A stretch of DNA of 64,000 nucleotides from the NCBI GenBank assembly GCA_002007465.1, contig LNAC01000003.1:10651142-10715141 (forward strand), written 5' to 3'. This DNA comes from Ailurus styani. Lineage: Eukaryota > Chordata > Mammalia > Carnivora > Ailuridae. The notes under the pieces were generated by a model that saw nothing but the letters and a program-made list of their open reading frames with translations, did no database searches and was not told the origin of the DNA. Positions 1 to 12,899 of the stretch are shown here, piece by piece; within the stretch, counting starts at the first letter, position 1; each line of letters opens with the position of its first letter. A program made the position numbers and the translations under genes.

Positions 1-249
1 CTAACAGATTTATTATTCATCTTTCTTCCTCCTGAATCCTATCATTAGCATTAAACCTATGGTTTTAAACTAATGAATGGTTTAAATTTATACATTTTTT
101 AAATCTTTTGAGATCCAATAGATCTGAGAATGGTAAAACTATTGTATTCCTTTCCCAACCCCAGTAATTACTCTAATGAAGCTTATCAAAAGACATTTCT
201 GTTTTAATTTCCCTCACTCTTCCCCTATTTATTTAAAAAATCAAATATA

Positions 250-452
250 GAGGCGCCTGAGTGGCTCCGTCAGTTAAGCGTCTACGTTTGGCTCAGGTCA
301 AGATCCCCCGGCCCTGGGGTGGAGCCCTGCATCCACTCCCTGCTCAGTGGGGAGCCTGCTTCTCCTTCTCCCTTGCCCCTCCCTGCTCATGCTCTCTCTC
401 TCACTCTCTCTCTCTCTCTCAAATAAATAAAATCTTTAAAAAATAAAAAATA
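250..452 (+). mobile_element. CAN-SINE (tRNA-Lys-derived)
   Basis: Head AGGCGCCTGAGTGGCTCCGT, box-B-like CTCAGGTCA, GGAGCCTGCTTCTCC, (CT)n and AAATAAATAAAATCTTT tail in order. Full length, moderately diverged, no clean target-site duplication. Confidence 0.9.
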
Positions 453-3020
453 CAATGTAAAAATGGAATAGGGAGGTTTAGACCTAATACCAACTTTATA
501 GAGTTAATCTTGACTCAGTTTCTTCACCTCTCTTAAAATTCTGAGGCTATTCTGATAGCCTTAGCCGGAAGGCTTTCTTACTTCAACTGAACCAGGTAGC
601 TTTCCCGCCCATGTATTTCCAGTGAGGACATAGGGACACAAGAATACGCTGCTTACACAAAATCATTAATGGTGGAAACATAGAACTTCTCAAATAACAA
701 AGTTGTTTCATGTTTGAAGTTTTTCATGGACTTAACAATTTGGGAAATCAACATATTAAAGTTAAAAAACACTCGCTCTACCCAATGTTGGTAATTTTTA
801 AAAAATTGTGATATTCAGTGTATGATTCAATATTATTAGCATTACCAAATAAAAACCATTGAAACTTATGGGTTTTTTTTAATTTTTTCCTGTGGGAAAT
901 GATGGTTAAGAGTTAAGTCAAACCATTGTGTAATACGCTGTATTGCAACATCCTAAGTCATATAAGTAATTAATCTAAATGTAATATCATCTCACAGTAT
1001 ACATTGTTTTCTAGTTTTCACTTTCTCCGTGCAATTTGAAGTCATCAATACCAATTACAATGAAATGTAGCTCATATTTTCACAACCACCATCAGCTAGA
1101 ATCTCTGTGTTTGTTCAAGGGAGCTGTATAAATCAAGGTTCCACGTTGTTGTTTTGTGTTGTTTTGTTTTGTTTTTGTCATAGTATTTATTTATTGAGTT
1201 TTGGGGATTTCGAAGAGATAATAAATTGGCAATGCAAAGAAGAGAAAAAGAATTTCTTTACCATAGAAAATATAAATAAAGCCCTAATGTTAGATTAACA
1301 TACAATGCTTTTAGCGTATTAATATGCACAGCGTGAATATCCTGACACTTATTGATTTGCAATAAGAAACCAAGTGAATAGATCGTTAGTGGGAGTAGAA
1401 AGGCTTTAACTATTAGAGAAAATAGAGTATGGCAGAGTTCAAAAAGCTCTGAATTCGTGTTTTTCATTCCAGTAAGGCTATTGACCCCAGCTTGGAGGAC
1501 GTATATCCTCAAAAGCAGGGTTATTTGAAAAGCTTTTAATCAGATATTCACTCTGCTGGACATATGGAAAACTATATAAATTTAAAGGGGTTGCCCCTTA
1601 TAAATTTCCATGACCAAATAGAACTTCCAGGTCTTCCATGCTGACGCTTGTTTTTATTATGAATGTGAGATTTATGCCACCCAGAACATAGACCTTCTTG
1701 TCCTCCCCCAAATTACTTACTATCCTGTAGTGTAAGCAAAACACATTATTAGAAATAGACTTACCCTCCCACAGAATTATTTATCCTGTGTTAAAAGTAC
1801 GTGAGATAAGGGGCATATAATACAGAGGAGGCATGAGACCAGTGGCATTAATGTGTTTTCACTCCTAGGTCATTGTCTCCACAGACCTTGCATAGCTTAT
1901 CAGCTACTCTAAAGAAACTATCTATAACCATACAATAGTAAATATGCATTTTAATTTTAACTCTAGGGGAAAAAATTGTAAACACATTTAAAGCTCTGCT
2001 CTCCTAAATGACAGATACACATTACCATTGTTGAGACCCATCAATAAAGACTTAGCACCACCCTGGTGAAAATAGCAGTGAGCTATTGAAGATCACACAT
2101 TCTGAGACACATGGTGAGAAAAAAAAACAATGTAGCTGGACCAGTATTTCATGAGAGAAATTTATTTGAAATCTTGGCATAACGTTAAGTCTTTCCTAAA
2201 AAAATGGGAATTTGTTGGTTGGTTTGTTTCTATACCCAAGGCCTGATGTCCCTGTGGCTAAATAGAAATCAACCTCCCCCCAGCCAGGAGTAGCACTGAG
2301 CCACAAGAAAATATACAGTGTACAGGTTTAGCTTTGTGTTTTTAAAGAGACTTACTTCCTACCGTGATCATTCTAAAAAATAAGAACTCAAAGGTTATTT
2401 GGGCTAGAAAAAAATGTTTTGAGGAAAATCAAAGCATTCCCTGATTTCAACACTTCTGACTTAATAGCTAATCTTCTATTCATCCATTTTTGTTCTCTCT
2501 ACCCTATAATAAGAGCTACTGATATCATGTCAATGAGAAGTATTATTTTTAAAAAATTATAAAATTAGATAAATTTACAACTTGCGGCTTTTCGTAACTC
2601 TGTCTTGAAAAATGGAGGAATAAAGAATTTGTGAAATTCAAAGTTATCTTAGAGAAAATGATCCTAAAAATTGCATACAAATCATTAAAAACAAACCTTT
2701 ATTTGTTCTAGCTAACTGCTCCCCAATGTCTTCACTCATATCATCTATTTCTTTTTTTTTAACATTACTTTGAAATAGTGCTTGAAATCATTTCAACTAA
2801 AGTTTAGTTGGTTTAATGACCTACTTTTAAAATAACAAATGCAAATATCTCTCTTCAATCTTGTTAAAAGGCTTTCAGTCATTCATGCTTCAGTGTGAAT
2901 TGGTTTAATTAGCATGTTTCCACCCTAATTGCTCTATTTAAACAGGAAGAGGAAAGAAAGGTAAGTTACATGCTACACTTTGATGGGTAAGGTTCCTGAG
3001 ACTTTGGGGGCCCTGAAGTA
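453..3020. other. Non-coding AT-rich sequence, no recognised element
   Basis: No gene, splice-bounded exon or repeat is recognisable. Open frames here are short and lack codon-like composition. Confidence 0.5.
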
Positions 3021-3027
3021 GGAGAAA

Positions 3028-3122
3028 CTTAAAAAAAAAAAAAAAAAGAAGAAGAAGAAGAAGAAAAAGAAAGAAAAGAAAAAAAAGAAAAAGGAAAAAA
3101 AACAAAAAAACCCCAAAAAACC
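3028..3122. repeat. Homopurine tract of poly(A) and (GAA)n type
   Basis: Nearly 90 bases of almost only A and G on the + strand: an A run, about five GAA units, then mixed AAAG and A-rich units ending in AAAACCCC. It could fold as a triplex. It has no visible SINE body, so it may be an orphan tail or slippage product. Confidence 0.85.
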
Positions 3123-4140
3123 AAACCTGGCAAATGAGCCTAATAGACAATCTGTATACATTTTGAAATGTTAGCACTGGAAAACTCTGTCATAAAAAAA
3201 GGAGGAAAAGTTCTTTTTTTTTTTTTGTTCCCTGTGCTGTATGACCAACCATCAGAACTCTGAATTTAGACTTGTTCCAATAGTAATATAATTTAGTTAC
3301 GTTAATGATTAAATAGGAATTTGTGCTGTGGCCTGGGAATCTAATTATTTATAAGGTTGTTTCTATGGAAGGGCAATTTTTTGAGTTCCCACATAAAAAC
3401 TATAAACCTTTTGAATGTGTTACATAACTTGGAAACTTTTATTGGTCATCCTTTTCTTTCCTAATGATCAATAATTGACTGGAACATGATTGCAGTGAGC
3501 AAACAGAAATATAACAGTATAATAATAAAACAAAGCCCTATAACTTCTCCTAAAATTCTAATCTGAAGCCTGATTAATGATTAAATCAGGTAGCTCATAA
3601 GAAATCTTTTATTCTCTCTTTCAGTCCATCTTCATTGAGGACATATTATGAACCGGATAGTGTGCAAGGCTTTGTAGACATCCTGTTAAGATGTGGTAGC
3701 TTGATACCTGCCCTTCGAGAGATTGTACTCTTAGGAAATTATATCCTATTTTCCTAGAGAAGCCCATGTTAATATTTTGTCTTCACCATCCCACAAAACA
3801 CAAAAATATACTAAAAATTTCTACCTTTCATCAAAAACTAAACAAAGTATTACAGTGAACAATAAAAACATAACCTAATTTGGCAAAACCTTATTTTAAT
3901 TAGTAAGTCCCATCTTTTAAATTTGAAAATGTTACTGTCAAATCTATCCCACATAGGTAGAGTTTTCATATTAATTTACAATTAGGAATAATTTGAGCAT
4001 AAAGCTGATGTTTATTTTTACATTAGATGTAAATAAATGAGCAGAGTAAGTAAATAGTATGATAACTATTTACAGCAATCTTTAAAGGAAGATCCATAAA
4101 ATTTATTTGGCCACATTCTGAATTGCTGCATGCAAGAAGA

Positions 4141-4195
4141 AAAATAGGGAGAAAGGGAAGGAGGGAGGGAGGGAAAGAAGGAAAGTAGGAAACAG
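4141..4195. repeat. GGGA/GGAA-rich low-complexity tract
   Basis: Repeated GGAGGGAGGGAAAGAAGGAAAG units, purine-only over most of its length. Confidence 0.7.
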
Positions 4196-4329
4196 AAGGA
4201 CTCAGCTAGGTTGTACAGACATTAACCCAGGAAGAGAGGGAGAGCAAGAGAAATTAAAGGTATTTTCAGAAGTCTGGATGACTGAAAATGTAAAGCCAAA
4301 GAGCGTAGTCTCAGACAATACAAACAATG

Positions 4330-4525
4330 TTTAACTCACATTGGTACTTCACAGTTTCAAAGGAAGCTTACACATATATTTAATCCTTGCATGACAAAAA
4401 CAATCTATATGTGATCCTCACAATAATCAATTGACAAATAATCAAGGACAAATACTATGAATCACAATTTATAGGTATGGAAACTGAGGTTCATAACATA
4501 GTTGTTTTAAATAAATCATATTGCC
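4330..4525 (-). mobile_element. MIR-like SINE fragment
   Basis: Contains the reverse complement of the MIR core and tail: a CTCACAATAA stretch, then an AT-rich spacer and TATGGAAACTGAGGTTCATA, matching the usual 'gaggaaactgaggcacag' phrase. Diverged. Confidence 0.55.
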
Positions 4526-4529
4526 TTTT

Positions 4530-6427
4530 AGGTAAAAAGTTACACAATTGAGTATTAAAAACCCTTCACATCTTGATATTCTCCAGTGAGAGCACAACAA
4601 GCCTATGACTAATTTTCACGCCTAGGGGAGTTTGGTGATTAATGAAGCCAACATACTGGCAATTCTCCGGAAGGATTGAATTAAGTGCACCTTCTCCCAC
4701 ACTGCAGAAAGATTTGCCAAGAATATTGAGAGTGTAAGCCTGATTGTAGGAAACATTTTTATTTGCTTAATAAAACAGTTTTCAAATGACCTTAATAAAT
4801 TTATTCTATTTGTTGAAGCAGGCCCAGCAAGATTTCAACTTATAAGTATTTAATTAGCTCTTAGCTCAAATTAATATTTATATTCAAAATCAATGACACT
4901 GTGTTAAAGTTAGTACTGGCCTCCCTCCAGATCAGTCCACATCCACAAGGTTTTCTGTGTTTTGCACTTCAGAGTACTGCTCCGAGTGATAATGTTGCAT
5001 ATGGAGTACGTTTATAATCATCTACTAATGGAACAGAGAAGATTTTTACTGCAAAATAGGTGAAGATCCCAAACACCTATTTATTTGTTGTGAAATGTAC
5101 TTCTGGTCTCCGCTCTGACTCGGGATTGGCACTTTCGCCTACAGCCTGGGGGCCTTTCCATCTGACCATGTGTGAGTCCAAGAGTGCACTTGAGGTTATC
5201 ACTAATAAAGTCAATAACCCTCTTGGAGATAACTGGAGATACCTATAAGACCCTTACTTACTCCAGATGACAGTGCCCTTTAGCTTAGAATGAAAACTGG
5301 GTCCACTGTTATTTACACTTTTTTTTTAAACCTCCGTCTTTACAACTCAGCAGAGCCAAATGCTTTTGTCAAATGACTCCTTGTTAAAATAACATTATAC
5401 ATAGTTTAGAAATGTCATTTTTGTTTTATCCCCTGGAGAAATTGTATTCTACTTAATGGTATTCCCTCTAGTAATAATTACAGGAATTCCAGTTCTTGAC
5501 TAAAAACAGAAAAGACCCACATTTTAGCAAGAAATGTGTGTCAAGACTGATAACATGCATGAGGAGCCCCTAAGACTTGTATGAAATACATTCTTGAAGA
5601 GTTACACGCATTTTGCCAGTGTGGAGGCTCCTAACGCAGGCCTTATTTCAATCCTGACCTTCAGCATTTTCAGTATGTGCTTTGCAATTCATTATCAAAA
5701 CATATATCCCTGTGTGTTCTGTGTCAAACACTATTTCCTTTACGTATTGGTAAACTTGAAGTTACAGATAAATTTCACTACTTTTGTATCCTCTGCTGCA
5801 ACTAGCACAAAACAGCGTAGGTGCTCAACATAGACTTCCTGGTAGATTTCTGGCAATCTATACCCTATAACTCCCAACATGTCCAGGCTTATTTTATTCT
5901 TCCTTTATGTTATGCATCTAGTTGGGACAAGGTGGCCTTATTAATGTCCACTGAGAGAGACAGAGAGAGAGAAGAAAAAGTATCCATCCTTGATTTTGGC
6001 TAAAAATACTACTCCCAGTCTTTAAGAACCTTCCCATAGAAATAGGCCACTGAGAAAGAGTTATTTCACACATGAACTATAGTCAGATATGGATGGACTT
6101 TCTCAACCATTGTCACACTGTCGAATATATGACATGTCACTAAAGGTCTTTGGGTCCAAAAAGAATTATTAAAACGGCAAATATGAAATGCCAAAGACCT
6201 ACAATATACACACCCTATCTCCAGAATTCCCTCTGCCCCCGCCACTTTGTTGGTATTCCAGTCTGATCATCTTTTCATCTATGTCTGTATTTATTCAAGA
6301 TCCTGCCTCTCCTGTTAAGTCTCACTTAAGCTATGCCTTTGCTGGTCATTTCAAGCCAGAGTGGTCATTCCTTCTTCTGAAACTTTTTAGTATTTATGTT
6401 TTCAAACACTCATTAGAAACTTATTTA
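4530..6427. other. Non-coding sequence, possibly containing ancient repeat remnants
   Basis: No gene seen. 5790-5830 (CTCTGCTGCAACTAGCACAAAACAGCGTAGGTGCTCA) resembles an L2 or MIR 3' end, too short to assign. A GAGA-rich patch lies at 5950-5975. Confidence 0.4.
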
Positions 6428-6627
6428 TGGGGATGCCTGGGTGGCTTAGTCGATTAAGCGTCTGCCTTTGGCTCAGGTCATGATCCCAGGATCCTGGGAT
6501 CGAGTCCCACATCGGGCTTTCTGCTCATGGAGAACCTGCTTCTCCCTCTCCCTCTGCCTGCTGTTCTGCCTACTTGTGATCTCTCTCTCTGTCAAATAAA
6601 TAAATAAAATCTTAAAAAAAAAAGGAA
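6428..6627 (+). mobile_element. CAN-SINE with target-site duplication
   Basis: Full-length element with all CAN-SINE landmarks, flanked by agaaacttattta at 6415 and agaaacttaatta after its A tail (one mismatch in 13). Confidence 0.95.
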
Positions 6628-6640
6628 AGAAACTTAATTA

Positions 6641-8658
6641 TGGATCGCTAATATTTTTAGCTACTTTCCCCCCTAAGATTGGCCTCTTTAGATATTTTAA
6701 AATTCCCCCAGGCAGGTGTTTCAAGGAATGGAGGGTTGAAGGCTGGGTACAAAGGCTTTTTGGGGAAGCAAAAATACTCTGTATACTATAGTAGGGAATA
6801 TAAGTCCTTACATTTGTTAATCTCATAGCATATACAGCATCAAGAATGAACCCAAATGTAAACTATGAGCTCTAGGTGATAGAAAAAAAAAAAAGGCTTA
6901 CATATGTAATATATGTATGTTACATATTATGTAAGAATATGTAAGCATATTTTTATATGCAGTTATTAAAACAGAACTTTGAATATAGTAGATAATTGAT
7001 AGACATTTGTTAATGATAACACTGATCTGCTGAGAAAGGTATCTTGAATGTAAAGAAATGGAATGGGAGATAGAAACTACAAAACAAAATGATATTAAAA
7101 TAATGATATTAAAATAAATATCACTTAAATGGACATGCTTTTCAGATTCAAAGTACATTTGCAGATACTATCTCATTCGTTATATACACTTGTAATTTAT
7201 GAATAATGAATGGCTTTAGATACAGAGGAACTTTCCAAAACCTGACCTGACATGCTATCAGTGTTAATCTATCCATTTCAGCACCATAGATTCAAAATCC
7301 AGGATGAGCTTTGACACGTTTACCCAACAGACACTGTGTGCCTGCTAACTTTCTAGAATAAGCACAAAATCTAAAACAGAGAATGCTGGCTTCACCCAAG
7401 AACAAAGAAGCAACAGTGCCGCCTCACTTCTTTTTCTTTCTTGAATTCCGTTCCATAAATGAAATCTGATACTACTTTAAGCAAAAGTAGGGCAAGAACA
7501 GAGCTATTACTTTAGAACAGATTCGTTTTCAAGCAGAAATCAAAATTGGAATGTCGGCTAATGCCAGTAGTAGCAGAGTTTTGGCTACAAAACAATCAGT
7601 TTACGGACTTATTAACAGTTCATAAAATGTATGGTATTCTTCTGGTTCTTGTCACTGGTGAACATATGCTCTGAATTTGCAACAGATTGAAGCACCATTC
7701 CATAAATATTAAAAAGAATTGTGAGCATCACAATGGAAATATCTCCAACCACAATATAAACATGATTCATATTCTAAGACATGGTTAGTGATGGCTACAA
7801 CTAACGAACCAAGTGGAGGGAGTTTTGAGAGGGGATTTTCAAAGGGGATTTTCGAGGTCTTCTAAATGCTGAAACTTGCAATTTCTGAATTTCACAGGGA
7901 CATGATAAACCCCATCTTGTGTTAAATTTATGATTCTTCTCCACCAGAGTTTCAATTTGGCTACTGGCGCCAAGATTCTTTATGCATGGACCAAGGGGCC
8001 CCTCGTAATGTCAAACTCAAACAGTAAGGTTATTATGAACATATTTCTAATCCCGAATGAGCTAACAGTTTTAGAACTATAACATTACTGCTGTCTTTTT
8101 GTTCCAAAAACACTGGTGCTTAATATGTTTTGTTGTACACACGTGTGTGACCATCTTCCTGCTTCCTACTCAGTGTCAGCGATCCTGTCTTCTTTGTGTG
8201 TTCTTCCCACCTACTTAATTCTAGCATAATGTCTCGCACAAAACTGAACCTCTATGAGAGTTTTGTAAATGAATGACAGCATTTCAAATATATTATGTCA
8301 TTGGAGAGAGTATGGTAAACATATCTGCAGAAATACATATATGAATCCTGTATTACTAACATGCATGAATTTATTTTCTTAAAATGAATTTTACCTCTCA
8401 ACCACATTAACATTATAGGTTCTAAGTTTCTTACTGTTCAAATTAATGCTTTATTTTATATGTCCTTAGATTATCACTTTCAGCTCTTGGAATGACCTTT
8501 ATATTACATATTATGGGACTTGACAAACTAAATCTAAATTTATTAATGTAACTAGTATAGGCATTATTTTACACATCAAATAAAATGTTTCTTTCTTTGA
8601 TTTATCCTAACAGTTATATAGTTACAAAATCCAAATCTTAAGGACTCTGGCTTTATTT
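6641..8658. other. Non-coding AT-rich sequence
   Basis: No gene seen. 6897-6935 is an AT-rich imperfect inverted repeat (CTTACATA ... TATGTAAG). 7088-7116 has a doubled ATGATATTAAAATA. 8165-8280 resembles a decayed L2 3' end (GTCTCGCACA...GTAAATGAATGA). Confidence 0.4.
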
Positions 8659-8672
8659 AAAGATGTGAATTA

Positions 8673-8862
8673 GGGCGCCCAGGTGGCTCACTTAGTTAAG
8701 CATCTACCTTCAGCTCAGGTCATGATCTCAGGGTCCTGGGATTGAGTCCCAGGTTGGGCTCCCTGCTCAGCGGGGAACCTGCTTCTTCCTCTTCCAGTCC
8801 CCCTGCTTGTGGGCACTCTCTCTCTCTCTGTGTCAAATAAATAAATGAAATATTAAAAAAAG
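8673..8862 (+). mobile_element. CAN-SINE with perfect 14-bp target-site duplication
   Basis: GGGCGCCCAGGTGGCTCA head to AAATAAATGAAAT tail, flanked by aaagatgtgaatta at 8659-8672 and 8863-8876. Confidence 0.96.
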
Positions 8863-9358
8863 AAAGATGTGAATTATATCGATAATGTATTATTTTGTCT
8901 TAAAATATTTATCATATTCTGGATCCTCTATTTTATAGTCACAAATAATTATTTGAAATTCCCAAACTGATGCTTTATTAAAGTACCTGAAAATATTCAA
9001 AAGTCCATTAATACCAGAATAATAAGATAGTCATGATTCTATTTATAACATTATGTTGAAAGGGGACATCTTTAGTTTCTTAGAAGACCTAGCGCAAATG
9101 TAAGACTTCATTTCAGCTTTGAAGTTTCTAGTCTTGTCTAAACACTGGCAAAGGACTTCAATTTGGATTTTAATCTTCAGTGATATCTTTTTGTCTCGGT
9201 CTCTAAATCCAACCCATAGATAATTATTAATTTAGTTGTGGTTTATTTTACCTTTTAATGTTTTTCTCTTTGATCTGGCACACCCGTGAAAGCCAGAGAA
9301 ATAGTTCAATAATATTTACTTAGCACATGTCCAGAATAAATGTTAAAGGAGGAATGAG

Positions 9359-9466
9359 GGTTGCCTGGCTGGCTCAGTCCTTAGAGTATGTGATTCTTGA
9401 TCTAGGGGTTGTGAGTTCAAGCCCATGTTGGGCACAGCGCTTACTTTAAGAAAAAAAAAAAAAGAA
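9359..9466 (+). mobile_element. Short CAN-SINE variant
   Basis: GGTTGCCTGGCTGGCTCAGTCC head, GTGATTCTTGATCTAGGGGTTGTGAGTTCAAGCCC middle, then a direct A tail with no CT-rich segment. This is the compact older form of the family, about 108 bases. Confidence 0.8.
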
Positions 9467-9954
9467 GGAGGAGGGGAAATAGCTACTCAAACACTTATGC
9501 TTAATGACAAGATCAGCATTCTGAAAAATGCCTGTATGTCCTGAAATACACTGCAGTTAAGGTAGATGAATGGAAACATTCCCTGAGAATCTTGTATTGT
9601 GGAAGCACGAAGAAAAATAAAAGTAGAAAGCAACCTCACTCTTGAGTATATTGACTATATTATTCTCTACTTTTCATATCCACATAGAGAGTGTCTAATA
9701 GTTTTCTCTATGAACCTGTGAATATGGTAGATGCTGAAAAAAATGTTGTTTGTTCTGTAGCACCTCTATAGTTCCTTACCTGGCTTAGAAGCAATATCCT
9801 CTATGAAATAAGAATCAGCACATCACTTCTGCAGTTGCAGGAACACATCAATCCCGTGGTAATTACTGTTTCTACAGCTGGGGAAATACAGGACCAAGAG
9901 ACATCCATATCCAGTGGGGCAATAAAATAAGAAATTTCTTTCGGGGGAACACTT

Positions 9955-10100
9955 TAATGATGTTATCTAACTCACAGTGCTGTGAGAATAGATGAGATAG
10001 AACTTGTTAAATAGTTAGAAACTAGAAACGTATGTTGCAAATACTAAATGCTCAACAACAGCAACAGAACAACTATTAATCACCATCGGTCTTTGTTCTT
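9955..10100 (+). mobile_element. MIR-like fragment
   Basis: CTCACAGTGCTGTGAGAATAGATGAGATAG ... AAATGCTCAACAACAG matches the 3' half of MIR (TGTGAGGATTAAATGAG ... GCTCAATAAA). Confidence 0.55.
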
Positions 10101-10378
10101 TTTCCAAGCCATTTCTCTACCCCATTAGACTAACGTCAGAGCAGGCATTCTAGAGATGGGGATTCTTTAATCAGATCTAGAGGATCTTTCCTGGGAACAT
10201 TGCGAAACGCATCTTTTCTCTCTCAGCCTAGAATTTGTCTAAATGGCTGATCCCCTTAGTCGTTCATTATGAACTTGGCAGCCCCAGAATGTACAGCCGC
10301 ACTTAAAAAGCATATTTTCACATACAAATTCATAGTCACTTCTTTAATTGTATTTCAGTTGATAAATCAGCTTTTTTT

Positions 10379-10588
10379 TAAAGATTTTTATTTATTTATT
10401 TGACAGAGAGAGAGAGAGAGAGAGAGAGAGATCACAAGTAGGCAGAGAGGCAGGCAGAAAGACAGGGAGAGGAGGAAGCAGGCTCCCTGCTCAGCAGGGA
10501 GCCCGAAGCGGGCCTGGATCCCAGGACCCTGAGATCATGACCTGAGCCGAAAGCAGAGGCTTTAACCCACTGAGCCACCCAGGCGCCC
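10379..10588 (-). mobile_element. CAN-SINE, mustelid-like head variant
   Basis: Reverse strand: AAGATTTTTATTTATTTATTTGACAG, (GA)n, GATCACAAGTAGGCAGAGAGGC, and a head read as GGGCGCCTGGGTGGCTCAGTGGGTTAAAGCCTC. Flanked by gataaatcagctttt on both sides. The clean duplication and low divergence mark it as young. Confidence 0.96.
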
Positions 10589-10604
10589 GATAAATCAGCT
10601 TTTT

Positions 10605-11344
10605 AAAAAACTTGGTAAAATGTAAATTCTTATCTGAGTCGAAGATAATTAGCTTTGAGTATGTATATTCCTATATAATAAACTCTGGGCACTGTAAAAA
10701 TGTGTCTCAGTAACAGGATCATATTGTTGTTATGTTAAACTTTTCAGAAACCTTGGGACTTGATGGCAATTGACATTAATAAAATCTTCATAGCTCTTTG
10801 GGTTGGCTTCTTAAATATAGGAACAAGCTTTGTGGCTTGTAATTCAGCCAATGGTATAAAATAAAGAAGAGAAAAGGATATAAAGAAAATCTATAGGCAA
10901 CAATGGTTTCAGCTTTTAGTTCTTTGTTCCTTGCTGACATCTAGTTGAATAATAGTTCAGGATTGAAAGTAGGAGAGACTGTAATTGAAGGTATACTTAC
11001 TTCCACATTTTACTCCCTCTGAAAATAGGAACCCTGGTTAGGTCAATCACTAGCCTGGAGCTATATAATGTCTATGGTATTTCTAACTTATCCAGGGAAC
11101 CAATCTAAACCAAATGTCTGAATTCAGTTGAAAGCTGCTTATCATCAAAGTTCTCATTCATTCTTTTGGGACCAGACTGATTACTGAGAGAACGGTGGCA
11201 AAAGTCAGAAGAAAGAACCATTTATAGACTTTTTGCCTTCAGTAAAATGTTTTGATGCTGATATTTGTTTTTTCAGATATTTTGCAGATGATTATCTAAT
11301 GTCTATCATAGTGATGACATAAACTTTGCTTTTTATAGATTCCA
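10605..11344. other. Non-coding sequence, nothing recognised
   Basis: No gene, exon or repeat could be assigned between the SINE and the L2 fragment. Confidence 0.5.
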
Positions 11345-11690
11345 CCTACCATAGCAGCTTTTCCAGCCCTCTTACCCTGCAATGTTCATCTTGTATATTT
11401 CAGGGGCAACATTTCCCCTAAATATCAAGCCTTTTGCATAGGCTTTTCCCATTAACTGCAAATTCCTTCCCACTACCCAGATCTTGTCAAATCTCTCTCC
11501 ATTCAAATGGCATCTCCACTGGGAAGCACCCCCAACTGCCCTTCTTTGGTGTCTGACACTGCATTTTAAGTATTTGACAACAGAATTTGCTTCCAACCTC
11601 TCCAGGAGCTTCTTGAAGACAGAGTCTATGTCCTCTTTATATTTGTAGTGACATCACTGAGCACTGATTCTGGAACAGATTTGACTCTCC
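11345..11690 (+). mobile_element. L2 (CR1-like LINE) 3' fragment
   Basis: Follows the L2 3' order: CTTTTGCATAGGCTTTTCCC (for 'ctttgcacttgctgttccc'), CAAATGGCATCTCCACTGGGAAGC (for 'aaatgtcacctcctcagagaggc'), CCAGGAGCTTCTTGAAGACAGAGTC. Old and diverged. Open frames across it are not genes. Confidence 0.75.
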
Positions 11691-11787
11691 CCATTATCCT
11701 GTTAAGTGACAGTGGAGTACTGTTTGTTGGGCATAAATTCCTTATATTTGTTAGTCGATGTATTTTATAAGTAAGATGGGTTTATGC

Positions 11788-11978
11788 GGGGCTCCTGGGT
11801 GCCTCAGTTGGTTGAGTGTCTGACTCTTCGTTTCGGCTTAGGTCATGATCTCTGGGTCCTGAGATTGAGCCACACACCGGGCTCCCTGCTCAGCGAGGAG
11901 TCCGCTTGTCTCCCTCTCTCTGCTCCTCCCCTCACTCATGCTCTCTCTCTCTCTCAAATGAGTTAATAAATCTTTAAG
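11788..11978 (+). mobile_element. CAN-SINE
   Basis: GGGCTCCTGGGTGCCTCAGTTGG head, GGCTTAGGTCATGATCTC, (CT)n and TTAATAAATCTTTAA tail. It sits at the 5' edge of the L1 tail fragment that follows. Confidence 0.92.
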
Positions 11979-12215
11979 GAGACTGTGGCCTCTGGGAAAC
12001 AAACTGAGGGTTTTAGAGGAGGACGGGGGGTTGAGTGAGCCTGGTGATGGGTACTAAGGAGGGCATGGATTGCATGGAGCACTGGGTTTTCTACGCAAAC
12101 AATGAATCATGAAGCACTACATCAAAAGCTAATGATATAAAAAAAAAAACAAAAGCTAATGATGTACTGTATGGTGACTAACATAACATAATAATAACAA
12201 AACCTTTAAAAATGG
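11979..12215 (+). mobile_element. Carnivore L1, 3'-terminal fragment
   Basis: Contains the carnivore L1 3'UTR end: GCCTGGTGATGGGTACTAAGGAGGGCATGGATTGCATGGAGCACTGGG, CAAACAATGAATCATGAAGCACTACATCAAAA and GATGTACTGTATGGTGACTAACATAAC. Strongly 5'-truncated. A 27-base A-rich insertion with a duplication lies inside it (12137-12163). Confidence 0.85.
12137..12149 (+). mobile_element. Poly(A)-only insertion with 14-bp duplication, inside an L1 tail
   Basis: ATA then an A run between two perfect copies of caaaagctaatgat (12123-12136 and 12150-12163). In ordinary carnivore L1 ends this phrase occurs once, so one copy is extra. Confidence 0.65.
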
Positions 12216-12899
12216 GTCTATGCTGTAAAGGCAGGTATCATGCAGTACTGATTAATTTTATTGTTGAAATGGGTTTTATATTTTGACAATGTTAATAAGC
12301 TAGGTGGAAAAGAAAAGAGCTTTGTTCAAAGCATGTATATGCATATGTATCCTTTATGAGGGCTAATAAAAAATGTACTTTATAGGGTTAAGGAAATAAA
12401 ATAATGACATAAATGACAGCAGAAGGCTGAAAGGAGGTTAGACTAGCAACTAATGGATTAGCCGTCTGATGTTGTTGATTTTATCATGATAGTAGATTAT
12501 TTATGATTTGTGTATATAATTCTGAGGAAATTTGATCAAGAATGTGACTGTACTTTCCACAGCTGTCATACCCTCATATTCTTAAAGAAGATTATACCAT
12601 AAAAAGGACAGAATCATTTCTCTTCTAATTGGAACCTTGTTTACATCAAAACTTGAGTATCTGCACATATTCTTTTTGTCTTTCAAAGAACTCAAATTTA
12701 ATTTTTTAACAAGTCAATTATTAGACTAGGTACCTTTTCTTGAAACTAATTTAGTGATGACCTTCTACTCTATATTATGTAAGAAAATCAGAATAGCTTT
12801 ACTTGGATTATAAGTATATTTGCTTATGAACTTTCCTCAGGTTATTTTCACTATTAGTTAATCTTTAACCACATAAAAGGTGAGAACAGCCATTTCCAT

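Noticed and set aside
6897..6935. AT-rich inverted repeat as a hairpin RNA or cruciform
   Set aside because: Arms are only about 8 bases before the pairing slips; such structures are common in AT-rich sequence.
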